Origin: an uncultured Muribaculaceae bacterium
Lineage (GTDB): Bacteria; Bacteroidota; Bacteroidia; Bacteroidales; Muribaculaceae
NCBI GenBank assembly: GCA_910578805.1
Contig: CAJTRS010000004.1
Coordinates: forward strand, 29,655-93,654
Direction of reading: 5' to 3'
Length of the DNA: 64,000 nt
Under the pieces are notes generated by a model. The model had not been told where the DNA came from. It saw nothing but the letters and a program-made list of their open reading frames with translations, and searched no databases. Shown here one piece after another: positions 41,317 to 53,969 of this stretch (the first letter of the stretch is position 1; each line of letters begins with the position of its first letter). The position numbers and the translations under genes were made by a program.

Positions 41317-42507
41317 TTATCGCGGAAGTACATTGATTTCCAGTTTTGAATAAGCGCGTTCGGCTTTGGCTATGGCCTCATCTACGGAATCGGCGGTGGC
41401 AAGGATTACACCCATTCGGCGGTGTCCTTTGATCTCCGGTTTACCGAATATACGAATCTGTACTCCTGGCTCGCCGAGCACCTCTTCAAGATTATCCATC
41501 TCTATTTTGTCAGTATCACCCTCTACAACTATGGCACGTGACGCCGATGGTCCATAGAACCGTATAGACGGAACGGGGAGACCGAGCAAAGCACGGGCAT
41601 GGAGTCCGAACTCGCTCATGTCCTGTGATATCATGGTTACCATACCGGTGTCATGCGGGCGGGGAGACACTTCACTGAATATCACGTCATCGTCTTTGAT
41701 GAAAAGTTCCACACCGAAGATGCCGTAACCTCCAAGTGCGTCAGTCACACTTTTGGCTATCTCGCGGGCTTTATCAAGCGCTTTGGGTGTCATGGCCTGA
41801 GGTTGCCATGAATACCGGTAGTCACCATCGACCTGCACATGTCCTATCGGTTCACAGTATGTGGTACCTGAAATGCTTCTTACCGTAAGCAGTGTGATTT
41901 CGTAGTCGAATTTGACAAAGCCCTCCACAATCACACGTCCCGCACCGGCGCGTCCGCCTTCCTGGGCTATCTTCCACGAACGGTCTATGTCTGATTCTTC
42001 CTTTATCACACTTTGACCGTGGCCGGAGGAACTCATAATAGGTTTGATCACACATGGTATGCCAATTTCCTTTACGGCTGCCACGAATTCATCGTAGTCT
42101 GAGGCAAAGCGGTAAGGGGAGGTAGGAAGGCCAAGTTCCTCAGCGGCCAGACGGCGTATGCCTTCGCGGTTCATGGTAAGCCATGCGGCGCGTGCGGTGG
42201 GGGTTACATTATAACCTTCTTTCTCCAGTTCGACAAGGACCGGTGTGGCTATAGCTTCCACTTCAGGAATGATATGGTCAGGGCGTTCGGCTACGATGGC
42301 CGCTTTCAGAGCCTCCGGATCAAGCATGTTAAGCACATGATGCCTGTGAGCCACCTGCATGGCCGGAGCATTGGCATAGCGGTCGCAAGCCACCACTTCC
42401 ACATTATAACGCTGCAGCTCCAATGCTACTTCTTTACCTAACTCTCCGCTGCCTAAAAGCATTGCTTTGCGGCCGACATTTGTCGATACTGATCCGATTT
42501 TAGCCAT
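41317..42507 (-). CDS. purT: Formate-dependent phosphoribosylglycinamide formyltransferase
   Basis: PurT formylates GAR with formate and ATP in purine synthesis, bypassing the folate-dependent PurN. The 396-residue ATP-grasp protein shows the opening [18 protein letters not shown], the PEVEAIAT segment, [13 protein letters not shown] (ATP-binding loop) and [13 protein letters not shown]. The start at 42507 (MAKIGS) is preferred over an in-frame ATG at 42543, since homologues start near the nucleotide-binding strand. It lies 53 bp downstream of valS and may share its transcript; only an imperfect promoter box is seen. Confidence 0.95.
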   Translation of the reverse strand: MAKIGSVSTNVGRKAMLLGSGELGKEVALELQRYNVEVVACDRYANAPAMQVAHRHHVLNMLDPEALKAAIVAERPDHIIPEVEAIATPVLVELEKEGYNVTPTARAAWLTMNREGIRRLAAEELGLPTSPYRFASDYDEFVAAVKEIGIPCVIKPIMSSSGHGQSVIKEESDIDRSWKIAQEGGRAGAGRVIVEGFVKFDYEITLLTVRSISGTTYCEPIGHVQVDGDYRYSWQPQAMTPKALDKAREIAKSVTDALGGYGIFGVELFIKDDDVIFSEVSPRPHDTGMVTMISQDMSEFGLHARALLGLPVPSIRFYGPSASRAIVVEGDTDKIEMDNLEEVLGEPGVQIRIFGKPEIKGHRRMGVILATADSVDEAIAKAERAYSKLEINVLPR

Positions 42508-42560
42508 TTTTCTTGTGTGGGGAATGTAATTTAAATTATGCAAATTAAGTTGGTGACAGT

Positions 42561-45182
42561 TTATTTTTGCAGGGCTTCGATGGCAGCTGACAGACTTGCT
42601 ATCTTGGTGTCGGCATCGGCAAGCTTTCTGCGTTCGCCTTCGACCACTGCGGCCGGGGCATTGGACACGAAGCGTTCATTGCCGAGCTTCTTCATTACCG
42701 AATTACGGAATCCCTGGTAATATTCGATATCTTTCTGGAGTTTCGCTATTTCGGCATCGATATCTATGTTGTCGGTCAACGGTACGTTGATTTCCGTAGT
42801 GCCTACCATGAATGTGGCTGCGGCAGGGTCCTTTTCCGCATTGTGGTTTATGGCCGCCACATTGGCCAGCTTGCATATTACGGGGTCTTCATTTTTATCC
42901 CAGGTTCCGATTATGTTCACAGTGAGAGTTTCCTTATTGGGGATATTCTTGACGGCTCGTATATTGCGCAGACCGTTGACAACTTCCATAACATGCTCCA
43001 TGGCATGAAGTATTTCGGTATCGGCCACTCCTGCTGTAGGGGTAGGAGCGAACATTATCGACTCCCCGTCGCGGCGCTGCGATATGTGTTGCCATAGCTC
43101 TTCCGTGATGAATGGCATAAACGGGTGGAGCAAACGCAAAAGTGCATCAAAATATTCCAGAGTACGCTCTATTGTTTTTCCGTCGATGGGACTGCCGTAG
43201 GCCGGTTTAACCATTTCAAGGTACCATGCCGAGAAATCGTCCCAGAACAGACGGTATATCTCTTTCAGCGCTTCTGACAGACGGAATTTTGATATCAGGT
43301 CATTTATTTCTTCAACCGAAGCACTTAGCCTGGACTCAAACCAACGGCATGCTGTGGCCGAAGCTTCGGGTTGCAGCGCGGTCTGATCTATTTCCCAACC
43401 TTTGATAAGGCGGAACGCGTTCCATATCTTATTGGAGAAGTTTCGGCCTGTCTCACACAGTTTTTTGTCGAAGAATATGTCATTTCCGGCGGGAGCGGAA
43501 AGCAGAATTCCCATGCGCACTCCGTCGGCACCGTAAGTAGCTATCAGTTCAAGCGGGTCAGGGGAGTTGCCGAACTGTTTCGACATCTTGCGGCCTATTT
43601 CATCACGCACAATTCCGGTGAAGTAAACGTTGTTGAACGGTTGCTTTCCGATGAATTCATATCCGGCGATAATCATTCGTGCTACCCAGAAAAATATAAT
43701 GTCAGGGCCTGTAACGAGATCGGACGTGGGATAATAATAGTTTATTTCCTTGTTGCCGGGCTCGAGTATGCCGTTGAATAATGATATAGGCCATAACCAT
43801 GAAGAGAACCATGTGTCAAACGAATCCTCGTCCTGATGCAGATCGGCGGCAGTAAGTGACGGATTAATTTTCCTGGCCAGGTTCAGTGCTTCCTCAGGCG
43901 TCTCTGCCACAACGAAAGAGCCATCGGGCAGATAATAAGCCGGAATGCGGTGTCCCCACCATAACTGACGTGATATGCACCAGTCACGTACATCGGTCAT
44001 CCAATGCCGGTAGGTGTTCTTGAACTTGTCAGGAATGAATTTTACCGTGTCGGTTTCTACGGCTTCAAGAGCGGGACGCGCTAGTTCGTCCATTTTGAGG
44101 AACCATTGGTCACTGAGACGAGGTTCGGTCGCAGTGTCGGTATTGCGCTCGGAATACCCCACTTTATTCTCATAATTCTCTATCTTTTCTATCAGTCCGG
44201 CTTCCTGCAGGTCCTTGGCAATCTGTTCGCGTACTGCGAAACGGTCCATGCCTATATACATTCCCGCGGCTTCGCTTACAGTGGCATCGTCATTGAATAT
44301 GTCGATGGACTCAAGGTTGTGCTTCTGACCGAGCATGTAGTCGTTCATGTCGTGCGCGGGAGTCACTTTAAGGCAACCTGTACCGAATTCGATATCCACA
44401 TATGTGTCCTCTATTACGGGAATCTCGCGGTTGACAAGCGGCACTATCACGCGTTTGCCCTTGAGATGCTGGTTCTTGGGATCATCGGGATTGATACACA
44501 TGGCTGTGTCGCCCATGATTGTTTCCGGACGGGTAGTGGCGACGATCGCATATCCTTCCTCGCCCACTATTTTGTAACGCAGATAATAAAGTTTGCTGTG
44601 CTCTTCCTTGTACACCACTTCTATATCGCTAAGTGCGGTCCGGGCTTTAGGATCCCAGTTGACCATGCGCTTGCCGCGGTATATAAGCCCTTTGTTGTAG
44701 AGGTCAACAAATACTTTTATCACACTTCTGGAGCGAATGTCGTCCATGGTGAATGCAGTGCGGTCCCAATCGCATGAGGCTCCGAGTTTTTTAAGCTGTT
44801 CAAGAATAATTCCGCCGTACTTGTGAGTCCAGTCCCAGGCATGTTTTAGAAATTCCTCTCGGGTGAGATCACTTTTCTTGATGCCTTGTTCGGCTAATTT
44901 TGCCACTACTTTTGCCTCGGTAGCGATAGCGGCATGGTCAGTACCGGGTACCCACAAGGCATTTTTACCGTCCATACGCGCACGGCGGGTAAGTACGTCC
45001 TGAATGGTGTTGTTGAGCATGTGACCCATATGGAGCACACCTGTTACATTTGGCGGCGGAATCACTATGCAATATGGTTCGCGATTGTCGGGCTCGCTGT
45101 GAAACAGATTGTGCTTCAACCAGTAAGCATACCATTTATCTTCAACTTCAGCAGGATTGTATTTGGTGGCTAATTCTTTCAT
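42561..45182 (-). CDS. valS: Valyl-tRNA synthetase
   Basis: ValS charges tRNA-Val. The 873-residue class I enzyme has the HIGH signature as HMGH in [13 protein letters not shown], the CP1 editing domain (about 190-340, with [13 protein letters not shown]), the KMSKS loop as KMSKQ in [14 protein letters not shown], and a C-terminal coiled coil with the [14 protein letters not shown] segment typical of ValS. It has a full promoter at 45208-45238. Confidence 0.97.
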   Translation of the reverse strand: MKELATKYNPAEVEDKWYAYWLKHNLFHSEPDNREPYCIVIPPPNVTGVLHMGHMLNNTIQDVLTRRARMDGKNALWVPGTDHAAIATEAKVVAKLAEQGIKKSDLTREEFLKHAWDWTHKYGGIILEQLKKLGASCDWDRTAFTMDDIRSRSVIKVFVDLYNKGLIYRGKRMVNWDPKARTALSDIEVVYKEEHSKLYYLRYKIVGEEGYAIVATTRPETIMGDTAMCINPDDPKNQHLKGKRVIVPLVNREIPVIEDTYVDIEFGTGCLKVTPAHDMNDYMLGQKHNLESIDIFNDDATVSEAAGMYIGMDRFAVREQIAKDLQEAGLIEKIENYENKVGYSERNTDTATEPRLSDQWFLKMDELARPALEAVETDTVKFIPDKFKNTYRHWMTDVRDWCISRQLWWGHRIPAYYLPDGSFVVAETPEEALNLARKINPSLTAADLHQDEDSFDTWFSSWLWPISLFNGILEPGNKEINYYYPTSDLVTGPDIIFFWVARMIIAGYEFIGKQPFNNVYFTGIVRDEIGRKMSKQFGNSPDPLELIATYGADGVRMGILLSAPAGNDIFFDKKLCETGRNFSNKIWNAFRLIKGWEIDQTALQPEASATACRWFESRLSASVEEINDLISKFRLSEALKEIYRLFWDDFSAWYLEMVKPAYGSPIDGKTIERTLEYFDALLRLLHPFMPFITEELWQHISQRRDGESIMFAPTPTAGVADTEILHAMEHVMEVVNGLRNIRAVKNIPNKETLTVNIIGTWDKNEDPVICKLANVAAINHNAEKDPAAATFMVGTTEINVPLTDNIDIDAEIAKLQKDIEYYQGFRNSVMKKLGNERFVSNAPAAVVEGERRKLADADTKIASLSAAIEALQK

Positions 45183-45207
45183 GTTAATTATGTTAACTAT
45201 TGACCCA

Positions 45208-45238
45208 CAAATTTAGCAAAAATTCGTGGGCCAACAAA
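45208..45238 (-). promoter_or_regulatory. Full Bacteroidota promoter of valS
   Basis: Minus strand TTTG (45235-45238), 19 bp spacer, TAAATTTG (45208-45215). The start near 45201 gives a leader of about 19 nt, too short for a T-box. Confidence 0.7.
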
Positions 45239-45259
45239 TAGGGTGATATATAGTTTTTG

Positions 45260-48087
<2,828 letters not shown>

Positions 48088-48103
48088 TTAAAAATGAAAC
48101 GGA

Positions 48104-48877
48104 TTAATCAAGAAACGAGGTGAGAGGGCTGGTTGCTACAGCGCTGTCGGCCACGGCTCCGAGGCCGGCCAGATAGGCTTTTCGTCCGGCTTCTACGGCC
48201 ATGCGGAATGCTACGGCCATTTCCACCGGATCGCCGGCCACGGCTATAGCTGTATTGACAAGGACAGCATCGGCACCCATCTCCATGGCGTCGGCGGCAT
48301 GTGAAGGCGCTCCGAGGCCGGCATCGATAACTACCGGCACACGACTTTCAGCAATGATTATCTCAAGAAGATCACGTGTTTTGAGTCCTTTGTTAGTACC
48401 GATTGGAGCTCCGAGAGGCATTACGGCGGCAGTACCGACCTCTTCGAGGCGCTTGCACAGAACAGGATCGGCCTGTATATATGGGAGTACTTTGAACCCC
48501 TCTTTGGCAAGAACCTCCGTTGCAGCGAGAGTCTCTATAGGATCGGGCAGAAGGTATTTAGGGTCGGGGTGTATCTCAAGTTTTATGAAGTCTGTGCCGA
48601 AGCATTCACGTGCCAGTCGGGCGGCAAGTATGGCTTCAGCCGCATTGCGTACTCCCGAGGTGTTTGGAAGAAACTGCACGTGGTCACGATTGATATGGCG
48701 GAGCATATCGTCCTCCTCCTCATGTTCCATATCTATGCGCTTCATGGCAACGGTTATCATTTCCGACTTTGATGCCAGAATGGACTCCAGCATTAGTTTG
48801 TTGGAGGCGAATTTGCCGGTGCCGACAAACAGTCGTGAGCGGAATTCGCGTCCGCCGATATTCAATATGTCAGTCAT
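48104..48877 (-). CDS. thiG: Thiazole synthase
   Basis: ThiG forms the thiazole phosphate from deoxyxylulose-5-phosphate, dehydroglycine and ThiS-thiocarboxylate. The 257-residue TIM barrel starts with [12 protein letters not shown] and includes [27 protein letters not shown] and [24 protein letters not shown]. Its deoxyxylulose-phosphate substrate comes from DXS, whose frameshifted gene lies elsewhere in this window. It lies 39 bp after thiE. Confidence 0.96.
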   Translation of the reverse strand: MTDILNIGGREFRSRLFVGTGKFASNKLMLESILASKSEMITVAMKRIDMEHEEEDDMLRHINRDHVQFLPNTSGVRNAAEAILAARLARECFGTDFIKLEIHPDPKYLLPDPIETLAATEVLAKEGFKVLPYIQADPVLCKRLEEVGTAAVMPLGAPIGTNKGLKTRDLLEIIIAESRVPVVIDAGLGAPSHAADAMEMGADAVLVNTAIAVAGDPVEMAVAFRMAVEAGRKAYLAGLGAVADSAVATSPLTSFLD

Positions 48878-48916
48878 ATATGTGATAATAATGTCTTTTC
48901 ATGTGAAAGGAAAAAA

Positions 48917-49540
48917 TCAGTGTATGTCAAGCAGCTTTTCCATAACAGATGATGTGTAGATCATTGGGTCCGGCGCATTGATTATGGCACCAGACATGGC
49001 TATGCCGCTTACACCGGTATCCATCAGCGGTTTCACATCATCGATGGTTATACCGCCTATGGCCACAATAGGAATCTCAAAACCCTGCTCTCTGACTTCG
49101 GTCACGATATCCCGGTAGCCGTCAAGTCCGATCTGAGGAGCCAGTTTTGCTTTGGTTGTGGTAAATCTGAACGGGCCGAGCCCGATATAGTCCACGTCTT
49201 TACCTTTGTAACGGAGTATGTCGTCAACCGTATTGGCAGTAACTCCTATGATTGCATGCGGGCCAAGCAACTCACGGGCTTCCAACGGGTCCATGTCTTC
49301 TTTGCCGAGATGTACTCCGGATACCTTCAGGTCATTGACTACGTTGACGCGGTCGTCAATGATGAGGAATGTGTCTGTTTCGCGACAAACAGGGATTATC
49401 TCGAGTGCTGTATTGCGTACTTCCTCGTCAGAGGCATCTTTCATACGCAACTGTATCCAGCGGCACCCGCCTTCGATGGCCATCTGTACTTCTTCCGCTA
49501 TAGAATAGCGGTCGGAGGGGTGAGTGATAAATTGCAGCAT
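48917..49540 (-). CDS. thiE: Thiamine-phosphate synthase
   Basis: ThiE joins HMP diphosphate and thiazole phosphate. The 207-residue TIM barrel has the substrate motifs WIQLRMKD, LIIDDRVNV, GVHLGKEDM, IGLGPFRFTTTK and AIGGI. All the usual active-site blocks are present, so this is the better candidate for the true synthase of the two ThiE-like proteins here. It is 2 bp downstream of the second ThiE-like gene. Confidence 0.93.
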   Translation of the reverse strand: MLQFITHPSDRYSIAEEVQMAIEGGCRWIQLRMKDASDEEVRNTALEIIPVCRETDTFLIIDDRVNVVNDLKVSGVHLGKEDMDPLEARELLGPHAIIGVTANTVDDILRYKGKDVDYIGLGPFRFTTTKAKLAPQIGLDGYRDIVTEVREQGFEIPIVAIGGITIDDVKPLMDTGVSGIAMSGAIINAPDPMIYTSSVMEKLLDIH

Positions 49541-49542
49541 AG

Positions 49543-50148
49543 TTATATGGTGTTAAATGTTTTGTCAAATTCTGAGAGGTTTCGGCTTATGGTCATTCTA
49601 TCGCTGTTTGTGTTCCAAAGATAGCCCAGCACGGCTATACCCGAGAAGTTATATTGCGCCAAATCGCCAATATTTTCAGGGGTTACGCCCCCTAAGGCTA
49701 TAACAGCCGGAAGTCCGATTTGGTTAAGGCGCAGCAAATCTTTGTGATCAAGAGCCGCATTGTAGTCCGGTTTGGATATACTGTCAAATACAGGACTGAG
49801 AAATACGTAATCGCAATCGTTGGATTCGATGACCTCTTCTATAGAGTGGCATGACCGGCTTGTGGGTCCGGAATAATTGGCTGGAGCCACCGGACACCGG
49901 CGGTTAAGATGCAGTCCTCCCAGATTGAAGTCATTGACAAGATCGAAGTGACCGTGCAGGCGTAACCGTGAATGGTACCGCTGCGGAATAGCCTCTATGA
50001 GATTTTTGATCTCTCTTAGTGATGATGAGGGGTGACGCAGGTGTACAATATCCCAGCCATGATCCAAAACGACGGTTATAAGTCCGGCTTCGTCATTAAC
50101 AATGGTCGGAGGTGTGACTGCTATCTTTATAAAAGGATTATCCGCCAT
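49543..50148 (-). CDS. ThiE/TenI-like protein
   Basis: A 201-residue relative of thiamine-phosphate synthase: IVHLRHPSS replaces the WIQLR block, GGLHLNRRCP the HLG block, and FLSPVFDSISKP the pyrophosphate loop, ending in ALGGVTPENI. The lost ThiE residues and the GGLHLN/FLSPVF pattern point to TenI-like thiazole tautomerase, though this is inference; a second ThiE is possible. It overlaps thiS by 11 bp and is closely coupled to thiE. Confidence 0.8.
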   Translation of the reverse strand: MADNPFIKIAVTPPTIVNDEAGLITVVLDHGWDIVHLRHPSSSLREIKNLIEAIPQRYHSRLRLHGHFDLVNDFNLGGLHLNRRCPVAPANYSGPTSRSCHSIEEVIESNDCDYVFLSPVFDSISKPDYNAALDHKDLLRLNQIGLPAVIALGGVTPENIGDLAQYNFSGIAVLGYLWNTNSDRMTISRNLSEFDKTFNTI

Positions 50149-50338
50149 AAAATGCCTTGATGATCATTACCGAATCGCCATCGTTGAGTCTGAAAGATGA
50201 TATCTCTTTCAGCGGAACAACTTTTCCGTTAACAGCCACAGCGATATCCTTGGGGATAATATTTTTATAATCCAAAGCCTGGGCAAGAGAGCTTCCATCG
50301 GGAAGCGCTACCGGAGTGTCATTGATTTTTATTTCCAT
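50138..50338 (-). CDS. thiS: Sulfur carrier protein ThiS
   Basis: A 66-residue ubiquitin-like protein that delivers sulfur as a C-terminal thiocarboxylate to ThiG. It ends in the required Gly-Gly (KAFYGG) and has the NGKVVPLKE and LNDGDSVMIIKA strands. It overlaps thiD by 10 bp upstream and the ThiE/TenI-like gene downstream. No ThiF adenylyltransferase is in this operon. Confidence 0.95.
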   Translation of the reverse strand: MEIKINDTPVALPDGSSLAQALDYKNIIPKDIAVAVNGKVVPLKEISSFRLNDGDSVMIIKAFYGG

Positions 50339-51165
50339 TTTGAGGACTTATTGGTTATGATATATTTCATGTGGCGTGGGGCGAAAAGGTGGTTTACCGG
50401 TCCGTGACCTTTTCCTGTCTTTACTGAAGCACCTGCTTTTAGGCCCCGGGTTACGTAAAGTTTTGCCCGGGTAACAGATTCGAGCATGTCGAATCCGAGA
50501 GCAAGATAGCATGCAATGGCGCTGGACAGTGTGCACCCGGTGCCATGGGTGTTACGTGTGTTGACGGCATCGGCCGTAAGTGTTATGAGTTCCTCCTCGC
50601 CTTCGAGCCAGAGATAATCCACTTTAAGATCGATACGGTCCGTGTCGCCGCCTTTTAAAAGCACATTGCGGCAGCCCATCTGGTTTAGTTTCAGAGCCTG
50701 TTTCATAGGTTCTGTCTCTCCGGTAAGACTTATAGCTTCCTGTAGGTTAGGGGTGACGATAGATGCGAGAGGAAAAAGCCTGTTAACCATATTGTCAATG
50801 GCGTCATCGGACAATAGTCTGGAGCCGGAGGTGGACATCATGACCGGATCAATAACAACGTTTGAGGTTCCTGCTGATTCCAGAAATGTACTGACCACGT
50901 CAATTATATCCCGATTGTAAAGCATGCCTGTCTTTACGGCCATTGGCGGAATGTCATTGTGAATCATATCCATCTGGTCATATACTATCTTCGGGTCTAT
51001 GCCCTGGACCGAACGGACTCCGGTGGTGTTTTGCGCGGTGATAGCCGTGATAACCGACATGGCATAACAGCCTATGGCTGATATTGTCTTGATGTCGGCC
51101 TGTATTCCCGCTCCTCCCGAACAATCGGAACCGGCTACGGTAAGCACAGGTATGTATTCTTTCAT
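50329..51165 (-). CDS. thiD: Hydroxymethylpyrimidine/phosphomethylpyrimidine kinase
   Basis: ThiD phosphorylates HMP and HMP-P. The 278-residue ribokinase-fold enzyme starts VLTVAGSDCSGGAGIQADIKT, and carries the KTGML loop and the catalytic NTHGTGCTLSSAI near the C-terminus. It is the first gene behind the TPP riboswitch. The C-terminal 20-30 residues extend a little past the usual end and overlap thiS. Confidence 0.95.
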   Translation of the reverse strand: MKEYIPVLTVAGSDCSGGAGIQADIKTISAIGCYAMSVITAITAQNTTGVRSVQGIDPKIVYDQMDMIHNDIPPMAVKTGMLYNRDIIDVVSTFLESAGTSNVVIDPVMMSTSGSRLLSDDAIDNMVNRLFPLASIVTPNLQEAISLTGETEPMKQALKLNQMGCRNVLLKGGDTDRIDLKVDYLWLEGEEELITLTADAVNTRNTHGTGCTLSSAIACYLALGFDMLESVTRAKLYVTRGLKAGASVKTGKGHGPVNHLFAPRHMKYIITNKSSKWK

Positions 51166-51170
51166 AATCA

Positions 51171-51249
51171 GAAGAGTTTATAAAACTAAAATACCGACAG
51201 CTGGCAGAAAGTTTACTCTTCGTCAAGATATCATATAGATGGAGGATAT
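51171..51249 (-). promoter_or_regulatory. Leader between TPP aptamer and thiD
   Basis: The transcript forms GAAGAGT (51215-51221) pairing with ACTCTTC (51171-51177), which ends 5 nt before the thiD start codon. An adjoining AAACT/AGTTT pair can extend the stem with a bulge. A GATATC pair flanks the aptamer side. There is no T-run, so control of translation start looks likelier than termination. This is inference from pairing only. Confidence 0.45.
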
Positions 51250-51332
51250 CAACAATCCCTGCGCCGGTATTACCCGTGTCAGGTTCGAAGGGTATCAATC
51301 TCAGCCCCTATGGTCGGGGCACCCCTTTGTCG
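51250..51332 (-). ncRNA. TPP riboswitch (THI element)
   Basis: The minus strand shows the THI-box core: GGGGTGCCCC, GGGGCTGAGA (CTGAGA at 51299-51304), ACCCTTCGAACCTGA, GGGTAATACCGGCG (51262-51275) and AGGGA (51256-51260). The closing P1 stem is CGACAA (51327-51332) with TTGTTG (51250-51255). It binds thiamine diphosphate and should repress the downstream thiD-S-TenI-like-E-G-C-H operon when the cofactor is plentiful. The predicted transcription start falls at the first base of P1. Confidence 0.95.
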
Positions 51333-51338
51333 CTGTTG

Positions 51339-51369
51339 CAAAGATATGGACTATGTGTGGTGATTCAAA
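51339..51369 (-). promoter_or_regulatory. Full Bacteroidota promoter of the thiamine operon
   Basis: Minus strand TTTG (51366-51369), 19 bp spacer, TATCTTTG (51339-51346). Transcription would start at about 51332, which coincides with the 5' base of the riboswitch P1 stem. Confidence 0.8.
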
Positions 51370-51409
51370 ATATTTGGAAAAAAGATTTTAATAAAAAACG
51401 ATGTTATTA

Positions 51410-51417
51410 TAATTTTG
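51410..51417 (+). promoter_or_regulatory. -7 box of the EamA transporter gene
   Basis: TAATTTTG, an exact consensus match 23 bp before the start codon, divergent from the thiamine operon promoter. Confidence 0.5.
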
Positions 51418-51440
51418 CGGCTTGAAAAATACAGTAAGAG

Positions 51441-52379
51441 ATGAATGTAAAAATAAAAGGATACATTATGGCATGTGTGGCGGCAGCCACATACGGTATG
51501 AACCCATTGTTTGCGTTGCCGCTTTATTCGGCAGGCATGAATCCTGATTCAGTGCTGTTGTTACGCTATCTGTTTGCGGTACCGATGATCGGCATAATGG
51601 TTTTGGCGAGGGGACGGTCATTCAGACTTTCGAAAGCCGAAGCATGGCTGCTTGTAGCAATGGGATTGCTCATGGCTTTTTCATCACTGGCCCTTTTCAT
51701 GAGTTATAATTATATGGACGCCGGATTGGCATCGACCATACTGTTCGTTTATCCTATAATGGTGGCGCTCATCATGGCTGTTTTATTTAAAGAGAAACTG
51801 ACGGCAGAGATGGCGCTTTGCATTCTACTTGCCGTGTCAGGGATAGCATTGCTTCAAGGCGGCGGTTCGGAGGGATCGGCATCGTTTATAGGGACACTGC
51901 TTTCCATCGGTTCGGCGTTAAGTTATGCCATATATATAGTCAGTGTAAACAAGACACGGCTTAGGAAGGTCGCTACGCTGACAGTTACATTTTATGTGCT
52001 GCTTTTCGGTGTGTTTCTTTTTGTCGGGCGGTTGGCTTTTTCCGGCGATCTGACATTGCCTCCGACCGACAAGTGGTATCTGTGGGGGTGTGTAATATCA
52101 CTGGCTTTGTTTCCTACGGCCATATCGTTTATATGTACAACATCGGCCATACAGTTGATAGGGTCAACCCCGACAGCTATACTCGGAGCTCTTGAACCGG
52201 TCACCGCGGTGTTTTTTGGAATCATGGTGTTCGGCGAGAGTCTGACAATCATGAATATAATAGGGCTGATAGCCATTATTACTGCCGTGAGTGTGGTTAT
52301 CGCTTCACCCGCTATCCACCGTAATATGATAAACGTCCGGAAGATGTTTCCGCGCATACGGCGGCGTGGTATCCGTTGA
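51441..52379 (+). CDS. EamA-family (DMT superfamily) transporter
   Basis: A 312-residue inner-membrane protein with about ten hydrophobic helices in two EamA repeats; the second begins near FIGTLLSIGSALSYAIYIVSVNK. The conserved LEPVTAVFFGIMVFGESLT near the end of the second repeat is typical. Such proteins export or import small metabolites. Divergence from the TPP-controlled operon suggests a possible link to a thiamine-related compound, but the sequence gives no direct proof and it has its own promoter without a riboswitch. Confidence 0.9.
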   Translation: MNVKIKGYIMACVAAATYGMNPLFALPLYSAGMNPDSVLLLRYLFAVPMIGIMVLARGRSFRLSKAEAWLLVAMGLLMAFSSLALFMSYNYMDAGLASTILFVYPIMVALIMAVLFKEKLTAEMALCILLAVSGIALLQGGGSEGSASFIGTLLSIGSALSYAIYIVSVNKTRLRKVATLTVTFYVLLFGVFLFVGRLAFSGDLTLPPTDKWYLWGCVISLALFPTAISFICTTSAIQLIGSTPTAILGALEPVTAVFFGIMVFGESLTIMNIIGLIAIITAVSVVIASPAIHRNMINVRKMFPRIRRRGIR

Positions 52380-52433
52380 CGCGCATATATAATATTTTGC
52401 GGCGGGATAGTTTATAAAACCACATTTTATGCG

Positions 52434-52441
52434 TATCTTTG
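52434..52441 (+). promoter_or_regulatory. -7 box of nusB
   Basis: TATCTTTG, 41 bp before nusB. A TTTA (one mismatch from TTTG) stands 19 bp upstream at 52411-52414. Confidence 0.6.
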
Positions 52442-52482
52442 CATTGTAAAAACTGAAATAAACCCAATAGAACATTTAAGTC

Positions 52483-53907
52483 ATGATAAATCGCGTGCTG
52501 ATACGAATAAAGGTAGTGCAGATGCTCTACTGCTATCTTCTTACTCAAAATGATTTCAAGATAGAAGCTCTTCCAGAATCCGCTTCGAAAGATAAAAAAT
52601 ATGCCTACTCGCTGTATCTCGATTTATTGCTTATGATGCTTAAGATATCCGGAAGCAAGATTACGGGTAATGTGGCTGTTATAGCAGGAGTGGGTGATAA
52701 CAAATATCTTGCTGCAAGCAAAGTGATCAAAGCCTTGCAGTCCGATCCGGAAATACGTAAGGTAGCTTTTGACAAGGCCCGGTCATTAAATGAACATGCC
52801 GATGCTGTGGCGGCCGTTTATGATGCGGTTGTCAAGTCTGCGGCTTATCGCAGTTATATACGTCGCAAAAACATAGAGATGGCTGACGACGTGGAATTCT
52901 GGTTGTCAATGATATCGACTGTGATGGCAAAAAATCCCACACTGTTGTCATCGGCACGCAAGAATGCTGAATTTACTTTGGCCGGTTATGAGCAGGCATT
53001 CAGCATGCTTTCGGAGACAGTGAAAAGTATGGCCGAGACCAAGACAAATTATATCGACGCTACCAAGTCACTGCGACGCAGTCTTGACAAGGCTTACGAA
53101 CTTTACCATGCATTGCTGCTGCTTCCGGTGGAAATAACCCGGCTTCAGGACATACGCATAGACAATGCGCGTAACAAATATCTTCCCTCAATGGAAGACC
53201 TTAATCCGAATACACGCTTAATCGACAATAAACTTGTAAAACTTCTTGCATCAAACACCGATCTGGAAGTTTATCTGAAATCAAATCCCATTTCTTGGAA
53301 TGATAATCCTGCTTTACTCAGGACATTCCTTGACAAGATACTTGAATCGGATATCTACAAGGCTTATATCGAGTCTGACGATGACAGTCTTAAAGCCGAC
53401 TGCGATTTCTGGAGGGCTGTGTTCAAGTCTATAATCCTTCCGTCGGACGAATTGGCCGAAGCTCTTGAAATGAATTCTGTTTATTGGAACGATGATATAG
53501 ATATTGTCAGCACATTTGCCATAAAAACGATGAAGCGTATGGCCGTCGATGAGAAATCGGTCACACATCTGCTTCCTCAATTCAAAGATGAGATAGATGC
53601 CCGATTCGGCAATGAATTGTTTACCGATACGGTGTCGAATTTCGGCCTTTACCGTTCATATATAGATATGTTTGTTGACTCAAAACAGTGGGACCCCGAA
53701 CGATTGGCTTTCATGGACGTTGTAATAATGGCTACAGCTATATCAGAGTTGGTCAACTATCCGGAGATACCGATACCTGTAACCATGAACGAATATATAG
53801 AGATAGCCAACTGTTACAGTACTCCTCACAGCGGTCAGTTTGTCAACGGCATTCTCTATTCGGTAATTAATTATCTTAAAAACGAGGGTAAACTCACAAA
53901 GAATTAA
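52483..53907 (+). CDS. nusB: Transcription antitermination factor NusB, long form with internal duplication
   Basis: NusB binds boxA RNA with S10 (NusE) to prevent early termination on rRNA operons. The C-terminal part (about 355-474: LLPQFKDE, WDPERLAFMDVVIMATAI, VTMNEYIEIANCYSTPHSGQFVNGIL) is the NusB domain. The N-terminal region is a tandem repeat. Residues 36-183 and 198-353 align along their length: AYSLYLDLLL with AYELYHALLL, DNKYLAASKV with DNKLVKLLAS, and a block of 76 or 77 residues around YRSYI/YKAYI and VEFW/CDFW. At 474 residues it is far longer than the roughly 310 I know for Bacteroides NusB. The first copy has diverged more. yajC follows after 62 bp. Confidence 0.88.
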   Translation: MINRVLIRIKVVQMLYCYLLTQNDFKIEALPESASKDKKYAYSLYLDLLLMMLKISGSKITGNVAVIAGVGDNKYLAASKVIKALQSDPEIRKVAFDKARSLNEHADAVAAVYDAVVKSAAYRSYIRRKNIEMADDVEFWLSMISTVMAKNPTLLSSARKNAEFTLAGYEQAFSMLSETVKSMAETKTNYIDATKSLRRSLDKAYELYHALLLLPVEITRLQDIRIDNARNKYLPSMEDLNPNTRLIDNKLVKLLASNTDLEVYLKSNPISWNDNPALLRTFLDKILESDIYKAYIESDDDSLKADCDFWRAVFKSIILPSDELAEALEMNSVYWNDDIDIVSTFAIKTMKRMAVDEKSVTHLLPQFKDEIDARFGNELFTDTVSNFGLYRSYIDMFVDSKQWDPERLAFMDVVIMATAISELVNYPEIPIPVTMNEYIEIANCYSTPHSGQFVNGILYSVINYLKNEGKLTKN

Positions 53908-53918
53908 AAAATAAACCC

Positions 53919-53926
53919 TATATTTG
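53919..53926 (+). promoter_or_regulatory. -7 box of yajC
   Basis: TATATTTG, an exact consensus match 43 bp before yajC, in the nusB-yajC gap. Confidence 0.5.
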
Positions 53927-53969
53927 CATAAACAGATCAATTTAGTATTAATAAAAACATTAATATCAG

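Noticed and set aside
42540..42547. Promoter box for purT (minus strand TTAATTTG)
   Set aside because: One mismatch to TAnnTTTG and no -33 element; purT may simply be transcribed with valS.
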